Origin: CAVRXQ01 sp963849105
GTDB lineage: Bacteria > Actinomycetota > Acidimicrobiia > Acidimicrobiales > Bog-793
Assembly (NCBI GenBank): GCA_963849105.1
Contig: CAWKGD010000006.1
Span: 310,001-374,000, forward strand
Direction: 5' to 3'
Length of the DNA stretch: 64,000 nt
The translations under genes were made by a program, and so were the position numbers. A model generated the notes under the pieces. It searched no databases and was not told where the DNA came from. It saw only the letters and a list, made by a program, of their open reading frames with translations. Below are positions 36,079 to 45,542 of this stretch, piece by piece (the stretch's first letter is position 1; every line of letters begins with the position of its first letter).

Positions 36079-37671
36079 CTATTTCACGACGGTGATCGCG
36101 AGCCGGATCGCTGGAAGGTGGTAACCGAGCGCCAGAGCGGGTTCGTCTTTCGCATAGGTCAACACGGGCACCATGCCGTATGGTGTGTTGGCGAACGACG
36201 GCGACTCCGTATACAGCATCGGATAGATGTCGATCAGGTGTGTGCCCGGACCACCGGTTGCACGAAGGTGCAGTCGGACATCCCCGTTTGAATTGAAGCC
36301 ACACGCATAGCCGACGTAGCTGTTGTCGTAGTCAACCGCGATGGTGTTGTCGACCTGTGTCCAGCCGACACCTTTGAGGTGGATGGTGAACGGCTGACCT
36401 TCCTTCACGACGAAAGAACTCACCCCGCGCCCGACGATGCTCTCCTCGACGTAGAAAGGCACCTGTGCCACCGTCTCACCTTTCTGAACGAGCTGGACGA
36501 CGTGCCATCCGCCGAGTCCATCGGGAATCTTGATCATCTGCTGAACCGAACCCCCCGAGGGCGTCGCGGTGCCGAGCGGTGTCGAAACGAAGCTCCAACA
36601 CACGCTTGCGCAGTTGACGCGATTGCCGACGACGGTGGACCACTCGAGCTGAACGGGACTCGTTGACGAGAATCCTGACGCCGTGAGCTCGACACGGGTG
36701 TCGACGGGGCCGCGGGTGGGCGCCAACTTTGCCTGTGCGTCTCCGGACGTCGAAAGACCGCCCTCGACGAGCGTCGTCTTGGTGCTGACCGTCGGAGCAA
36801 CATCCACGGGCCAGTCGATGGAGGGCGGTGGCAGCGGGCCGTCGTCCTTCGTCACCGTGAAGGTGATCGCGCCGCCGTTGATGTACGGCAGTGGCGACTG
36901 TTGGTAGTTCAAATAGAGGAAGCTGATCGCGTCGCCGACCTGGATGGTGTGCGGGCCGACGGCACCAGCGGCACGAATCATGACCTGCGCCGTGCCGCGC
37001 GTCCAGTTCGCCATCATCTCACCGACGTAGTGGTTGTCATAGAGAAGAGAAGCACCACCCTCGTACAACGATGCGCCGATTCCGGTGTAGGTGACCGTGA
37101 TCGGCGTCCCGACCGGGCCGCTCCTCGGGGTGACGGTGAGCTTTCTCAGGATGATGAACCCGCCATGAGCATCTTCAACCCCGTTGACGACGGCGTAGAT
37201 GTTGTGGATGCCGCCGAAGTCGTTGGGCGCCTTCAAACTGATGCTGAACGAGCCATTCGCATTCGTGGTCGTCGTTCGCAGCACGACCGTCATGGGCGTC
37301 GAGGACCGCCCGAGGTAGTTGACCGTATCGGGCTGAGGGTCAACGACCCAGGTGACGTCCGCAGTCGACCAAGTGAGCTCGACGCTCTGGTTGGGAGGGA
37401 GATTCGAGCCCGAAATCGTGATCGGGGTTCCGATCACTGCCTGTTGAGGCGTCACTGTGAGGATCCCCATGTTCGGACTGACGGCGGCCTGGGCGGCGAT
37501 CGGTCCTGGGAGCGGCGCGACTCCGGGGATGCTCGGTGAGGTCAGCGTGACGCCGTCGGTACTCGCCGTGGCCGCGTGCGTGATCGCGGACGCGGGCAAG
37601 ACAAGCGCGCCGAGGAGCAGCATCGCGGTCAGTGCGATCCCGAAACCCTTTGCTTTCACGTGCTTCGCCAT
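36079..37671 (-). CDS. Secreted multi-domain beta-sandwich (IPT/TIG-like) protein
   Basis: A signal peptide (about residues 1-30) is followed by repeated beta-sandwich units of the IPT/TIG type. LTVTPQQAVIGTPITISGS, LTVTPRSGPVGTPITVTYTG and APTRGPVDTRVELTASGFSS open such units. The modules with DNHYVGEMMANW and DNSYVGYACGF look like duplicates (about residues 210-280 and 440-500). Two cysteine pairs could be disulfides. A surface adhesive or structural role is inferred. It belongs to a run of three exported proteins on this strand. Confidence 0.65.
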   Translation of the reverse strand: MAKHVKAKGFGIALTAMLLLGALVLPASAITHAATASTDGVTLTSPSIPGVAPLPGPIAAQAAVSPNMGILTVTPQQAVIGTPITISGSNLPPNQSVELTWSTADVTWVVDPQPDTVNYLGRSSTPMTVVLRTTTTNANGSFSISLKAPNDFGGIHNIYAVVNGVEDAHGGFIILRKLTVTPRSGPVGTPITVTYTGIGASLYEGGASLLYDNHYVGEMMANWTRGTAQVMIRAAGAVGPHTIQVGDAISFLYLNYQQSPLPYINGGAITFTVTKDDGPLPPPSIDWPVDVAPTVSTKTTLVEGGLSTSGDAQAKLAPTRGPVDTRVELTASGFSSTSPVQLEWSTVVGNRVNCASVCWSFVSTPLGTATPSGGSVQQMIKIPDGLGGWHVVQLVQKGETVAQVPFYVEESIVGRGVSSFVVKEGQPFTIHLKGVGWTQVDNTIAVDYDNSYVGYACGFNSNGDVRLHLRATGGPGTHLIDIYPMLYTESPSFANTPYGMVPVLTYAKDEPALALGYHLPAIRLAITVVK

Positions 37672-37800
37672 GGATTTCCTTTCAGTTCTCTGAGCTGCGC
37701 CCGTGTCAGCTCCGGAGAGCGCACGGCAAAGCTGGCGTCCCGGCGCGGGACTCCCGGGGGAGTGAGGCCCACTCGGCGATTCGGACGAGCACTCGGATTC

Positions 37801-38367
37801 CTACGTGATCGTGAGATCCGACGAAGCCGGCAGACCGACCTGTGAGTAAACGACCTCTTGCTTCGGGATCTTTGCGTGATGCTTCGTCTTCGGCACCGGC
37901 TTGGTGATCACCGTGACCGTGAAGTTCACGGCGCCGACCGGATATCCGGTCGTCATCCACGCCCCAGTCCAATACGAACTCGTTCCGTGTGTCCCATACG
38001 CCATCGGGATGGGGCTCGAGACACCTGGGATCGTCACGTACACTTCGGCAACGTTCTTATTGGTGAGCGCGTTCCCGCCGGTCGTGACGTCGACACCCCA
38101 CATGCGGAATACGACCTGCTGGCCCTGGACGAACAAGTTCGTCATCGAGCAGGGTGCCGAAGGCTTCGGGATACCACCCGTACCCTGAACGGTGTCCACG
38201 TCGACGAAGAGTCGGTGCTTGTTCGCTGCCGCGTACGGAGGAGCGAACCCCGTCGTGCCTGTGTGCGGCAGCCTGACCGTTCCGACGCCGCTGGCCACGA
38301 ACGCAAACGCGCCGAGTCCTGATACGAACAGCAGCCCGATGATCAAAGTCATTAGGAGCTTCTTCAC
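37801..38367 (-). CDS. Secreted protein of unknown function
   Basis: 188 residues. An N-terminal hydrophobic signal or anchor (residues 1-28, MKKLLMTLIIGLLFVSGLG) precedes a beta-rich exported part with RLFVDVDTV, QVVFRMWGVDVTTG and VNFTVTVITKPVP. One cysteine (PCSMTNLF) follows. A clear ribosome site (GAGGAGG) precedes the ATG. I do not recognise a family; it lies between the IPT/TIG-like protein and another small exported protein. Confidence 0.6.
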   Translation of the reverse strand: MKKLLMTLIIGLLFVSGLGAFAFVASGVGTVRLPHTGTTGFAPPYAAANKHRLFVDVDTVQGTGGIPKPSAPCSMTNLFVQGQQVVFRMWGVDVTTGGNALTNKNVAEVYVTIPGVSSPIPMAYGTHGTSSYWTGAWMTTGYPVGAVNFTVTVITKPVPKTKHHAKIPKQEVVYSQVGLPASSDLTIT

Positions 38368-38401
38368 CGAACCTCCTCTTTCATTTCTCGTTGTTGCCTT
38401 T

Positions 38402-38428
38402 CGGTGCGCGTCGTATCGACGCGCACCG
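38402..38428. terminator. 12-bp perfect hairpin between two minus-strand genes
   Basis: CGGTGCGCGTCG (38402-38413), TAT loop, CGACGCGCACCG (38417-38428). It lies just past the stop of the small exported protein gene (38435) and before the next minus-strand gene. No T-run follows, as often in GC-rich bacteria. A terminator or an mRNA-stabilising hairpin fits the place. Confidence 0.6.
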
Positions 38429-38434
38429 TGGAAC

Positions 38435-39010
38435 TCACTTGATCGTCAACGTTCCGCTCAACGTCACGGTGAACGAACCGCTTTGAGACCCGGACGTGTT
38501 ACCGAGCTTCAGGGACCCACTGAAGTGAAGCGACCCTTTCGCTCCACTCGCCTTGCCGGTGCCAGCAATGGCCTTGGCGGTGCCGTGAAAGGTGACGGTG
38601 ATCGGGCCGCTCTCCCCACTCGAACACCCCGTCGCAGTCGAGTTGCTGACCGAAAACGTGATCTTGCTCTTCGCTCCGACCATCGTGCCGGTGCCTTGGA
38701 ACGGATCGCACTGCGATGAGGCGGCGGCGGTGCCGTGACCGGTGATCTTGCTCGCGCCCATGATCGAGGGCGTACTCGTTCCCTGACCCGAAAGAGAGGT
38801 GATGGTTACTGAGCCGTTGTCGATGATGAGCGACGCTCTGCCGGCGTAGTGCCCGCTGAATGAGACGCTCTTCGTCGTGATTGCAGAGGCTGGACCGGCG
38901 CAGACGCCGATGGTCAACGCCGCTAGGAGAACCGAGAAGATCCGCACCGTGTTCGATCCGTGCTCTTTGCGGAACGCTGCCGATCTCACAATTCGCGGTT
39001 CCCGAAACAT
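38435..39010 (-). CDS. Secreted Ser/Thr/Gly-rich protein of unknown function
   Basis: Start at ATG 39010 (MFREPRIV), with GAGAGAGGAGAGG in front; the frame is open further up but without signal. 191 residues. A signal peptide (about residues 22-45, VRIFSVLLAALTIGVCAGPASA) is followed by a repetitive beta-rich part, e.g. ITGHGTAAASSQCDPFQGTG and ITVTFHGTAKAIAGTG. The pair of cysteines may bridge. Its composition suggests an extracellular beta-helix or sandwich; no family recognised. Confidence 0.6.
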   Translation of the reverse strand: MFREPRIVRSAAFRKEHGSNTVRIFSVLLAALTIGVCAGPASAITTKSVSFSGHYAGRASLIIDNGSVTITSLSGQGTSTPSIMGASKITGHGTAAASSQCDPFQGTGTMVGAKSKITFSVSNSTATGCSSGESGPITVTFHGTAKAIAGTGKASGAKGSLHFSGSLKLGNTSGSQSGSFTVTLSGTLTIK

Positions 39011-39442
39011 GGCGCACCTCTCCTCTCTCCTGCTAAGCGTCCGCCTTGTGTCCGTCCTTCCACGCACGCTCGCAGCTCGTTCCGACCAAACTCCCCCAAA
39101 GACACAGCGGGTTGCCAGGGTCGAAAGTCACCTGACGACGAATAGCCGTGGTCATGCACGCTCACGGCATCGAAGGATTTGTTTGAGGACCTGCTGATCA
39201 CTTATCCAAGTGATTCCGTCTGGATCGCGTTGGCCCGAGATTCAGGCGTCGCCGATAGAGGACGTGAGGGCTACGAAAAGGTGCGCCAGACGCTTTAGAT
39301 ACGCGCGCCACCGGTCGTTTGAGGTAACGGAGACCGCTGTGACGACGGTGGTCCAGATGCCACGCGGAACGGCGGGCAGGTCCGCCTTCGGCACCGGCGC
39401 AACGGCGGGTGGGCGGGGCGACCCGCCGAACCGGGAGTAGCC
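39011..39442. other. Intergenic between divergent genes, no gene seen
   Basis: It separates the minus-strand exported-protein genes from the plus-strand diguanylate cyclase and should hold promoters for both. Composition shifts towards CGGC/GGCC-rich near 39350. I see no complete RNA, hairpin or repeat. Confidence 0.35.
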
Positions 39443-40525
39443 ATGGACCTCAGCCACGACGAGTACACCGATGTGCAGACGTTCGCCAGCAGGGCGTGGA
39501 TCCACCGGCACGGGTTCGGACCGGGTACCGAGGCCGTCCGGGCCGAGGTGGCCGACACCTTGACGCGCCGGGTCGACGAAGTCGTCGTCGAGGTCCTTGC
39601 CGCCGTCGCCGAGGAGGGGGAGGACTACGAATCGGTCACCCCCGGTGCTCGGCGAGTGCTCGACGGGCTCGCCGAGTACACCAGAGAGGGCACCCTCCTC
39701 ACCGCCGAGTGGATCCGCACCGGCGCGGCGTCGAACCGGCACGACTACCAGCGCCACCGCATGGACCACTTGGACGGCTTCCTCCCGGCCGGCGTGACCG
39801 GGAGGATCATCCGCATGATCCGTTCCAACCTCGCCTTCGGAGACGGCTGCAAGCGGATCCTCTACGAGGAGGTCCGTCGAGCCGGGGGCTCCGACGAGCT
39901 CTTATGGGCACTCGCCGCCAGGATTGACGCCGGCGTCCGTCGCAACCTGATGGTCACCGCCAAGCTGTACGACCGGCGGGCACTTGAGGGCGAGGAGGCC
40001 CTGGCGCAAAAGGAGTCCGAGCTCGTGTACCAGGCCCTGCACGACCCGCTGACGGGCCTCGCGAACCGCCTCCTCCTGTTCGACCGGCTCGACCAGGCCT
40101 GCGAACGGCTCCTCCGCCATCCCGACCGGGGCGGCCTGGGGGTGATCTTCATCGACCTGGACGACTTCAAGCTGGTGAACGACGATCACGGCCACTCCGC
40201 CGGTGACCTCGTACTTCAGGAGGCGGCCCGCCGGTTGACTACCGTCGTCCGGTCCGAGGACACAGTCGCTCGGCTGGGCGGCGACGAGTTCGTGGTGATG
40301 TGCGAGTCGGTGCCCAACGCGGTCTGGGCCGAGATCATGGCGCGACGCGTCGCCGGTGAACTCGAGCGTCCGTTCGATGTCCACAGCCGGGTCATGACGG
40401 TGACGGCCAGCATCGGGACAGCGGTCGCCTTCCCACCCGACTGCGAGGTCGAGCGGCTGGTGAGGGAGGCCGATGACGCCATGTACGAAGCTAAGCGGAC
40501 GGCCAAGGGCGTTCTCCAAAACTGA
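39443..40525 (+). CDS. GGDEF diguanylate cyclase
   Basis: Makes the second messenger cyclic di-GMP. 360 residues. The GGDEF domain occupies about residues 190-355, with HDPLTGLANRLLLFDRL at its start, FIDLDDFKLVND at the metal site and RLGGDEFVVM as the active site. The inhibitory site RSED lies five residues before GGDEF, so product inhibition is expected. The N-terminal ~190 residues are helical and of unknown sensor type; there is no membrane helix. GGGAG precedes the ATG. Confidence 0.9.
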   Translation: MDLSHDEYTDVQTFASRAWIHRHGFGPGTEAVRAEVADTLTRRVDEVVVEVLAAVAEEGEDYESVTPGARRVLDGLAEYTREGTLLTAEWIRTGAASNRHDYQRHRMDHLDGFLPAGVTGRIIRMIRSNLAFGDGCKRILYEEVRRAGGSDELLWALAARIDAGVRRNLMVTAKLYDRRALEGEEALAQKESELVYQALHDPLTGLANRLLLFDRLDQACERLLRHPDRGGLGVIFIDLDDFKLVNDDHGHSAGDLVLQEAARRLTTVVRSEDTVARLGGDEFVVMCESVPNAVWAEIMARRVAGELERPFDVHSRVMTVTASIGTAVAFPPDCEVERLVREADDAMYEAKRTAKGVLQN

Positions 40526-40938
40526 ACCGCCCTGCTCTCCGAACGCGCACGGACTGACTGCGCGTATCTCGGTGGGGTAAGCATGTGCCCCTTACCAATG
40601 CCGTTCCCGCCCCCTCTATCCGTCCCCGGAGCCTCCATTGAAGTGACTGCTTGTGACTTCTGGACCGACGTCGACTGATCGGACACCGGTCTCTCCATCA
40701 TCTCGAGACGAGGGACTCCACAGACGTCAGCGTGATAGTTGAGGTCAATTAAACGCGGGATCCGGTGGCGACGCGTCGTTTTGCAGTGCCTCCCGCCCCC
40801 GGTCTGCCGACGCGACCGAACCGGCGTTAGCGGGCAGGGGCGAACCGGCGTTCTGAACTTTCGAGGATGCGCCGTCCGTATCTTGGGCCTCCCCTCACAG
40901 GCACACATCCTGGCCACTTGCGGAATCCATCTCGAGGA
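40526..40938. other. Intergenic with a 12-bp direct repeat
   Basis: CGAACCGGCGTT occurs at 40817-40828 and 40841-40852, 24 bp apart. The stretch lies between convergent genes. I see no gene; the repeat could be chance in GC-rich DNA. Confidence 0.35.
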
Positions 40939-41364
40939 TCAGGCGGGAGCGGCGCCGATGCGCAACGGGACGTCACCGAAGGGGTCGAGGTGGTACGCCA
41001 GGGAGACCCGATGGTAGCCGTCGGCGATTTCGCCACCGTCGCCGGAAGAGACGACGAGCACGGGGCTCAGCCGTTTACCAGAGACGGCATGGAGCAGGTC
41101 ACGCCGCACGCCGGGATCATCCAGAGGCAATGGCACAAGGTTGCAGGCACGCAAGATGTCGTTGGCCCGGCGACTGGTGACCTCGGCCTTGCGAAGGCGT
41201 CCGACGGCAGCCGCCGCGTGTTTCTCATCGAATTTCATGGACAGATACGCCAGTGCGGCGTCGAAGTCGTGCGCCACGACGTCGTCGAGCCACTGCAAGC
41301 CGAGTGATTCGCTGCCCGCCGGGCTCGTGCCCCCCTTTGTCTGCTTTGCATCGTCTTTGGCCAT
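40939..41364 (-). CDS. ParB/sulfiredoxin-like small protein
   Basis: 141 residues. An N-terminal helical part (LQWLDDVVAHDFDAALAYLS) is followed by KRLSPVLVVSSGDGGEIADGYHRVSLAYHLDP. Its G-YHR-S--Y pattern is like the ParB N-terminal/sulfiredoxin fold, in which GxHR binds nucleotide. No helix-turn-helix is attached, so it is not a partition ParB. Function unknown; it may modify or sense nucleotides. Confidence 0.5.
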   Translation of the reverse strand: MAKDDAKQTKGGTSPAGSESLGLQWLDDVVAHDFDAALAYLSMKFDEKHAAAAVGRLRKAEVTSRRANDILRACNLVPLPLDDPGVRRDLLHAVSGKRLSPVLVVSSGDGGEIADGYHRVSLAYHLDPFGDVPLRIGAAPA

Positions 41365-41683
41365 CTGTCCTCCGCTTTCCCTGGTTGGGACGTATTCGGC
41401 CCACGTGGCGTAGCCCCGGGCTCTGCTGCGCTTCCATCTTCGCCGAGGCCGGAAGATGTGTCGCTAACGCAACGTCGCGCCTTGGGATCTTCGGACACGG
41501 TCCAGTGAACAATTCTCGGGCATGACCACCACGATGTGTCGATGGCGTACGTTCGGTTCGGTCAGTGGTCATCGTGGGCCGGGCCCACTTTTCGGTACAG
41601 GGCTTGCAGCCCTCCACCTCCACCGACCGGCCAAGCGCGCCGACGCCCCCCGATATCCCAAGTTCAAGAAGGTGAGGTCCACG

Positions 41684-42502
41684 ATGCGAGCGACACGAGA
41701 ACTCCCCACGCTCGGCCCATTGGCCCGCTACGAGCAGAACATCATCGAGCGCATCAACGACTTCAACGACCCCCGGCAGGAATGGCGACGCCTCTTCTCC
41801 GAGCTCCTCGGTACGTTCTTCCTTGTCCTTGCGGCTGCCGGTGGGGGAATGATGGGGCACGCATTCCCTGGCGTGATCAGTCACACGGCCGCGGTGGTGG
41901 CGCCCGCGCTGACGGTCGTCGCGATCATCCTGTTCATGGGCAAGGTGTCCGGTGCCCACCTGAACCCGGTTGTCAGCATCGCCTTCGCACTTCGCCGGGA
42001 TTTTCCTTGGCAGCGAGTCCCCGGCTATGTCGTCGTGCAACTCATCGGCGCCACACTCGCCGCTCTCTTCCTACGTTCGGTCGTCCACGTCTCGGCCATC
42101 TACGGCTCGAACTATCCGGCCCATGCCTACTCCGACATGGCGGCATTCTGGATGGAACTGATATTGACCGTTGGTCTGGTCAGCGTGATCCTGGGCACGG
42201 CGTCGGGAGCCCAGAACATCGGTCTGTTCGGTGCCTTCGGGGTCGGGGCCTATATCGCCCTGGCCGGATTGTGGGGGAGCCCGATCTCGGGGGCCTCGAT
42301 GAACCCGGCACGCACCTTCGGGCCCGACCTGGTCGGCAAGACCTTCACCGACTACTGGGTCTACGTGGCGGGACCCTTTGTTGGAGCAGTGCTCGCTGTC
42401 GCCATTGCCTTCGTGCTACGCGGCCCAGGTGGAGGAAAATCTGGTTCGGGGGCCGCGCAGGGCGACATCTTCACCGAGACCTACGAGGCCGGTAAGTCCT
42501 GA
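41684..42502 (+). CDS. Aquaporin/MIP-family channel with an NPV motif
   Basis: Water or small-solute channel. 272 residues from ATG 41684 (MRATRELP, after AAGGTGAGG); the frame extends upstream without coding signal. Six membrane helices. The two half-helix motifs are GAHLNPVVSI (NPV rather than NPA) and GASMNPARTFGP (NPA). The first-motif change occurs in some families and may alter selectivity. The IS3-type element begins 58 bp after the stop. Confidence 0.85.
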   Translation: MRATRELPTLGPLARYEQNIIERINDFNDPRQEWRRLFSELLGTFFLVLAAAGGGMMGHAFPGVISHTAAVVAPALTVVAIILFMGKVSGAHLNPVVSIAFALRRDFPWQRVPGYVVVQLIGATLAALFLRSVVHVSAIYGSNYPAHAYSDMAAFWMELILTVGLVSVILGTASGAQNIGLFGAFGVGAYIALAGLWGSPISGASMNPARTFGPDLVGKTFTDYWVYVAGPFVGAVLAVAIAFVLRGPGGGKSGSGAAQGDIFTETYEAGKS

Positions 42503-42888
42503 GCGGCGATCTGAACAATCTCCGATCGACTTGGCGGACCGACCGTCCCCAAACGCGCTGTGAGCTTCCCCCGCTTCTCCGGACAGGTTGGCTGTGGTGA
42601 TCATGCCGCGATTGCGGCGTCGGTGTAGCGGGATTCGAATTCGACGGGACTGAGATCGCCGATCGAGGAGTGTCGTCTGCGCGGGTTGTAGAAGGCCTCG
42701 ATGTACTCGAAGATCGCATTCGCGAGCTCACGGCGCGTCGCCCAGGTGTGGCGGTCGAGCAGCTCGAGCTGGAGTGTGCCGAAGAAGCTCTCCGCCATCG
42801 CGTTGTCGAACGCGTCGCCGATCGTGCCCATCGACCCGAGAATGCCCGCCGAACGAAGGCGTCTTCCAAATGCCCAGGACGTGTATTG

Positions 42889-44337
42889 CCCAGGTTCAAG
42901 GAGTCGTCGCAACGCTGTCTTGTTGAACTGAGCATAGGAACGTGTTCAGCGCCTCAGCGGGGGTCTTCCAACCGAGCGTCTTTCGCGGTCGACCATTCAG
43001 TGCAGCAGCAACCGCCGCGAGATCCTCGGCGTTGTGGCGGGAGAGGTCGGTCCCCTTCGGGAAGTACTGACGCAGCAGACCGTTTGTGTTCTCGTTGGTC
43101 CCGCGTTGCCAGGGACTTTGCGGATCGCAAAAGTAAACATCGATGCCGGTGTCGATCGTGAGCTTCGCGTGCTGGGACATCTCGGCGCCCTGGTCCCAAG
43201 TGAGGGACCGACGCAACTCGGAGGGCAATGTCGTGATGGCAGCAGCGATCGCGTCACGCACGGCCTCTGCCCCATGACCGGCGAGCGGAGGGCCGTTCTT
43301 CTTCCTCGGCACGCCGTGGTCCTGCATCGGCGGCAAGTGCAAGAGCATCGTGAAGCGAGTGGTGCGCTCGACGAGCGTGCCGATCGCAGAACTGCGGAGA
43401 CCCAAGATGAGGTCGCCCTCCCAGTGGCCGGGGACAGCTCGATCGTCGGCTTCCGCGGGTCGCTCGCTGATCATGATCTCGTCGGTAACGAACTTCTTGC
43501 CGTGGCCGCGGGTCCGTTCCCTCGGGACGCGTAGCGCCCGTCCGGTGCGAAGGCATGCGGAGAGCTCACGCCGCAGCGCTCCGCGGCCTTGCACGTAGAG
43601 CGCCTGATAGATCGCCTCATGCGAGATCCGCATCGTCCCATCATCGGGGAAATCGACTAGGAGCCGGTTCGCGATCTGCTCCGGGCTCCATGACCTCGCC
43701 CAGCGCCGGTCCTTTCTCGGTCCGTGGCGCCGTCCGATCCAACGAAAGCCCGGGCCGGGCAGGCCACTGCCGTCCGGCTTCGTGATCACGCCGGCGAGGC
43801 GATCCTCGACGTAGCGACGGAGCTCGGCGTTCGTTGCGAGCTTCGACGGCTTCGGGCGTCTGGTGCGCAAGTCGGCGTGCCACTGTGCGTTCGTCGCCCG
43901 GTAGTCGAGGTGGCCGCCGCGCGTCGCGGCGTTGCGGCGCAGTTCTCGCGAGATCGTCGACGGTGAACGGCCGAGCTGTCGAGCAATCTGCCGGACGCCG
44001 AGCGCGCGGGCGTTCAAGATCGCGATCTCTTCCCGATCAGCGAACGACAGGTAGCGTCCCGAAAGCGGAGCCTGGGTGACCGTGGGCATGCCGCCACCCT
44101 CGCGAAACCAACGAGTGCCGACCGGCCGCGACGCACCGACTTCCGAAGCGGCGTCCTCGCTCGACAGTCCGCGTGCGATCGCCGCCCAGAAGCGCTGGCG
44201 ATCCTCTCGCCGGGCGACAGACGGGCGACCGGGCGATCGCATTGGCGGCCTCCCAGTTGCAACCTCAGCCCATCCTGGTCGTCGTCCCATCCGCACACCT
44301 CCGCATCGAGGTGTTGCGACGACCAATTGATTTCACC
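42889..44337 (-). mobile_element. IS30-family element inserted in the IS3-type element
   Basis: 1,449 bp between the TTG repeats at 42886-42888 and 44338-44340 (3-bp target duplication). The imperfect terminal inverted repeats share TTCAA and GTCGTCGCAAC. The single large gene is an IS30-type transposase. Its clean position in the IS3 orfB shows it is the younger of the two insertions. Confidence 0.82.
42896..44242 (-). CDS. IS30-family transposase
   Basis: About 448 residues from the ATG before RSPGRPSVARREDRQRFW; the frame is open to 44326. N-terminal helix-turn-helix parts: LSFADREEIAILNARALGVRQIARQLGRSPSTISRELRRN. The DDE catalytic domain has GHWEGDLILG (Asp), TWDQGAEMSQH (Asp) and SPWQRGTNENTNGLLRQYFPKGTDLS (Glu). 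All three acids are present, so it looks intact and possibly active. Confidence 0.9.
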   Translation of the reverse strand: MRSPGRPSVARREDRQRFWAAIARGLSSEDAASEVGASRPVGTRWFREGGGMPTVTQAPLSGRYLSFADREEIAILNARALGVRQIARQLGRSPSTISRELRRNAATRGGHLDYRATNAQWHADLRTRRPKPSKLATNAELRRYVEDRLAGVITKPDGSGLPGPGFRWIGRRHGPRKDRRWARSWSPEQIANRLLVDFPDDGTMRISHEAIYQALYVQGRGALRRELSACLRTGRALRVPRERTRGHGKKFVTDEIMISERPAEADDRAVPGHWEGDLILGLRSSAIGTLVERTTRFTMLLHLPPMQDHGVPRKKNGPPLAGHGAEAVRDAIAAAITTLPSELRRSLTWDQGAEMSQHAKLTIDTGIDVYFCDPQSPWQRGTNENTNGLLRQYFPKGTDLSRHNAEDLAAVAAALNGRPRKTLGWKTPAEALNTFLCSVQQDSVATTP

Positions 44338-44939
44338 TTGGGATCCGTGGTCGGTGTGCATCACCGTCTGATCTGACCGGTCGTTCCGTCGCCAGATCGC
44401 CATCTGCAATGCGTCGACGACGAGCTCGGTGCGCAGATGATCGGCGATCGACCAGCCGATCACTCGTCTGGAGTACGCGTCGAGCACCGTCGCCAGATAG
44501 ACCTTGCCCTCCACCGTCGGATGCTCGGTGACGTCGCCCACCCAGAGGGCATCGGGACGCTCGACGCTGAACTGTCGGCAGACGAGGTCATCTTGTGACT
44601 GGTGACGAGGATCGCGCCTCGTCGTTCCCTTTCTGTGTCGGCGGCGATAGATCCCCTCGATGCCGGCCGTGCGCATCAAGCGGGCGACGCGCTTTTCACC
44701 GACGTGGATGCCCTCGCCTAATCGCAGCTCGGCATGGACGCGCGGCGAGCCATAGGTTCGCCGGGAGGCGTCGTGGATCTGTTTGATGAGCTCGGTCAAG
44801 AACTCGTCGGTCATCTGACGGCGAGAGGGGTGCACAAGACGTGCCCGCCAGTCATAAAAGCCCGACGTCGACACCTGGAGGGTTCGACACAAGACGACCA
44901 CCGGGTAGTTCGCCTTCTCCGCCTCGATGAAGGCGAAGG

Positions 44940-45230
44940 TCAGCGCGAGCGGTAGTTGCTCTCGTTGGCGAAGAAGGCCGCGGCTTTTCCCAGGATCTCC
45001 TTTTCCATCTTCAAGACGCGGTTCTCACGACGGAGACGGGAGAGCTCGTTGCGCTCTTCGGTCGAAAGCCCTTCACGCTTGCCCTCGTCGATGTCGGCCT
45101 GGTTGAGCCAGTTGCGAAGGCACGACTCGGAGATCCCGAGATCCTCGGCGATCTTCGCGATCGGCTTCGCTCCTTCACGGGCGAGCTCGATGGCGCGACT
45201 GCGGAACTCCGGTGGATGCGGACGTGGCAT
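44940..45230 (-). CDS. IS3-family OrfA
   Basis: 96 residues: a helix-turn-helix (EFRSRAIELAREGAKPIAKIAEDLGISESCLRNW) and a leucine-zipper-like helix (ELSRLRRENRVLKMEKEILGKAAAFFA). It binds the element ends. The OrfAB fusion made by -1 frameshifting is the usual transposase; here OrfB is broken. Confidence 0.85.
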   Translation of the reverse strand: MPRPHPPEFRSRAIELAREGAKPIAKIAEDLGISESCLRNWLNQADIDEGKREGLSTEERNELSRLRRENRVLKMEKEILGKAAAFFANESNYRSR

Positions 45231-45542
45231 CCGGACTCCTTTCTGAGGAGGGCATCGCCCGCCTCAGGGTAGGTGTCCGTCAAACCGGGGGAAGCTCACT
45301 GCGTATGTCAACCGGGTCGCGAGGAATAGGTGCCGCCGCGGGACGCGCACCTAGCCGGCGTTCTGGCTCACGTCGACGTCAGCGTCTTTGACAGCATCAG
45401 GGACGCCGGCCGTGGTGCTTCGTTCCCGTAAGAGGTCTCCGACCATCGCCACCACGCGGGGGTGCGGGCGCCGATCATCTACCACGCCTGGCCTATCGCG
45501 ATGCAGGAGCGACCACGAGTCGTTCGACGAGCTGTAGCAGCA

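Larger units (their letters stand above)
42601..44901 (-). pseudogene. IS3-family transposase OrfB, split by IS30 insertion
   Basis: N-terminal part 44341-44901 starts MVVLCRTLQVSTSGFYDW and contains RTYGSPRVHAELR, WVGDVTEHPT and MHTDHGSQ, giving two Asp of the DDE triad. C-terminal part 42601-42885 resumes YTSWAFGRRLRSAGILGSMG and contains NAMAESFFGTLQLELL, the Glu. Joining at HGSQ/YTS restores the usual HGSQYTS of IS3 transposases. It can no longer make active enzyme. The orfA frame and the orfB frame overlap with a GGGAAAAGCC slippery-like site in orfA, as in other IS3 elements. Confidence 0.85.
42561..45298 (-). mobile_element. IS3-family element interrupted by an IS30-family element
   Basis: Ends: TGAGCTTCCCCCG at 42561 and the inverted copy ending at 45298; after one mismatch the two ends share TT and CGGACA. 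CTG flanks both sides (42558-42560 and 45299-45301), a 3-bp target duplication as usual for the family. It contains orfA, and orfB split by the IS30-type insertion. Without the insertion it would be about 1.29 kb, family-typical. It lies right after the aquaporin gene. Confidence 0.85.

Noticed and set aside
37737..37751. GTCCCG-GCG-CGGGAC hairpin
   Set aside because: Only 6 bp and expected by chance in this GC content; position between genes allows a terminator, but I cannot support it.
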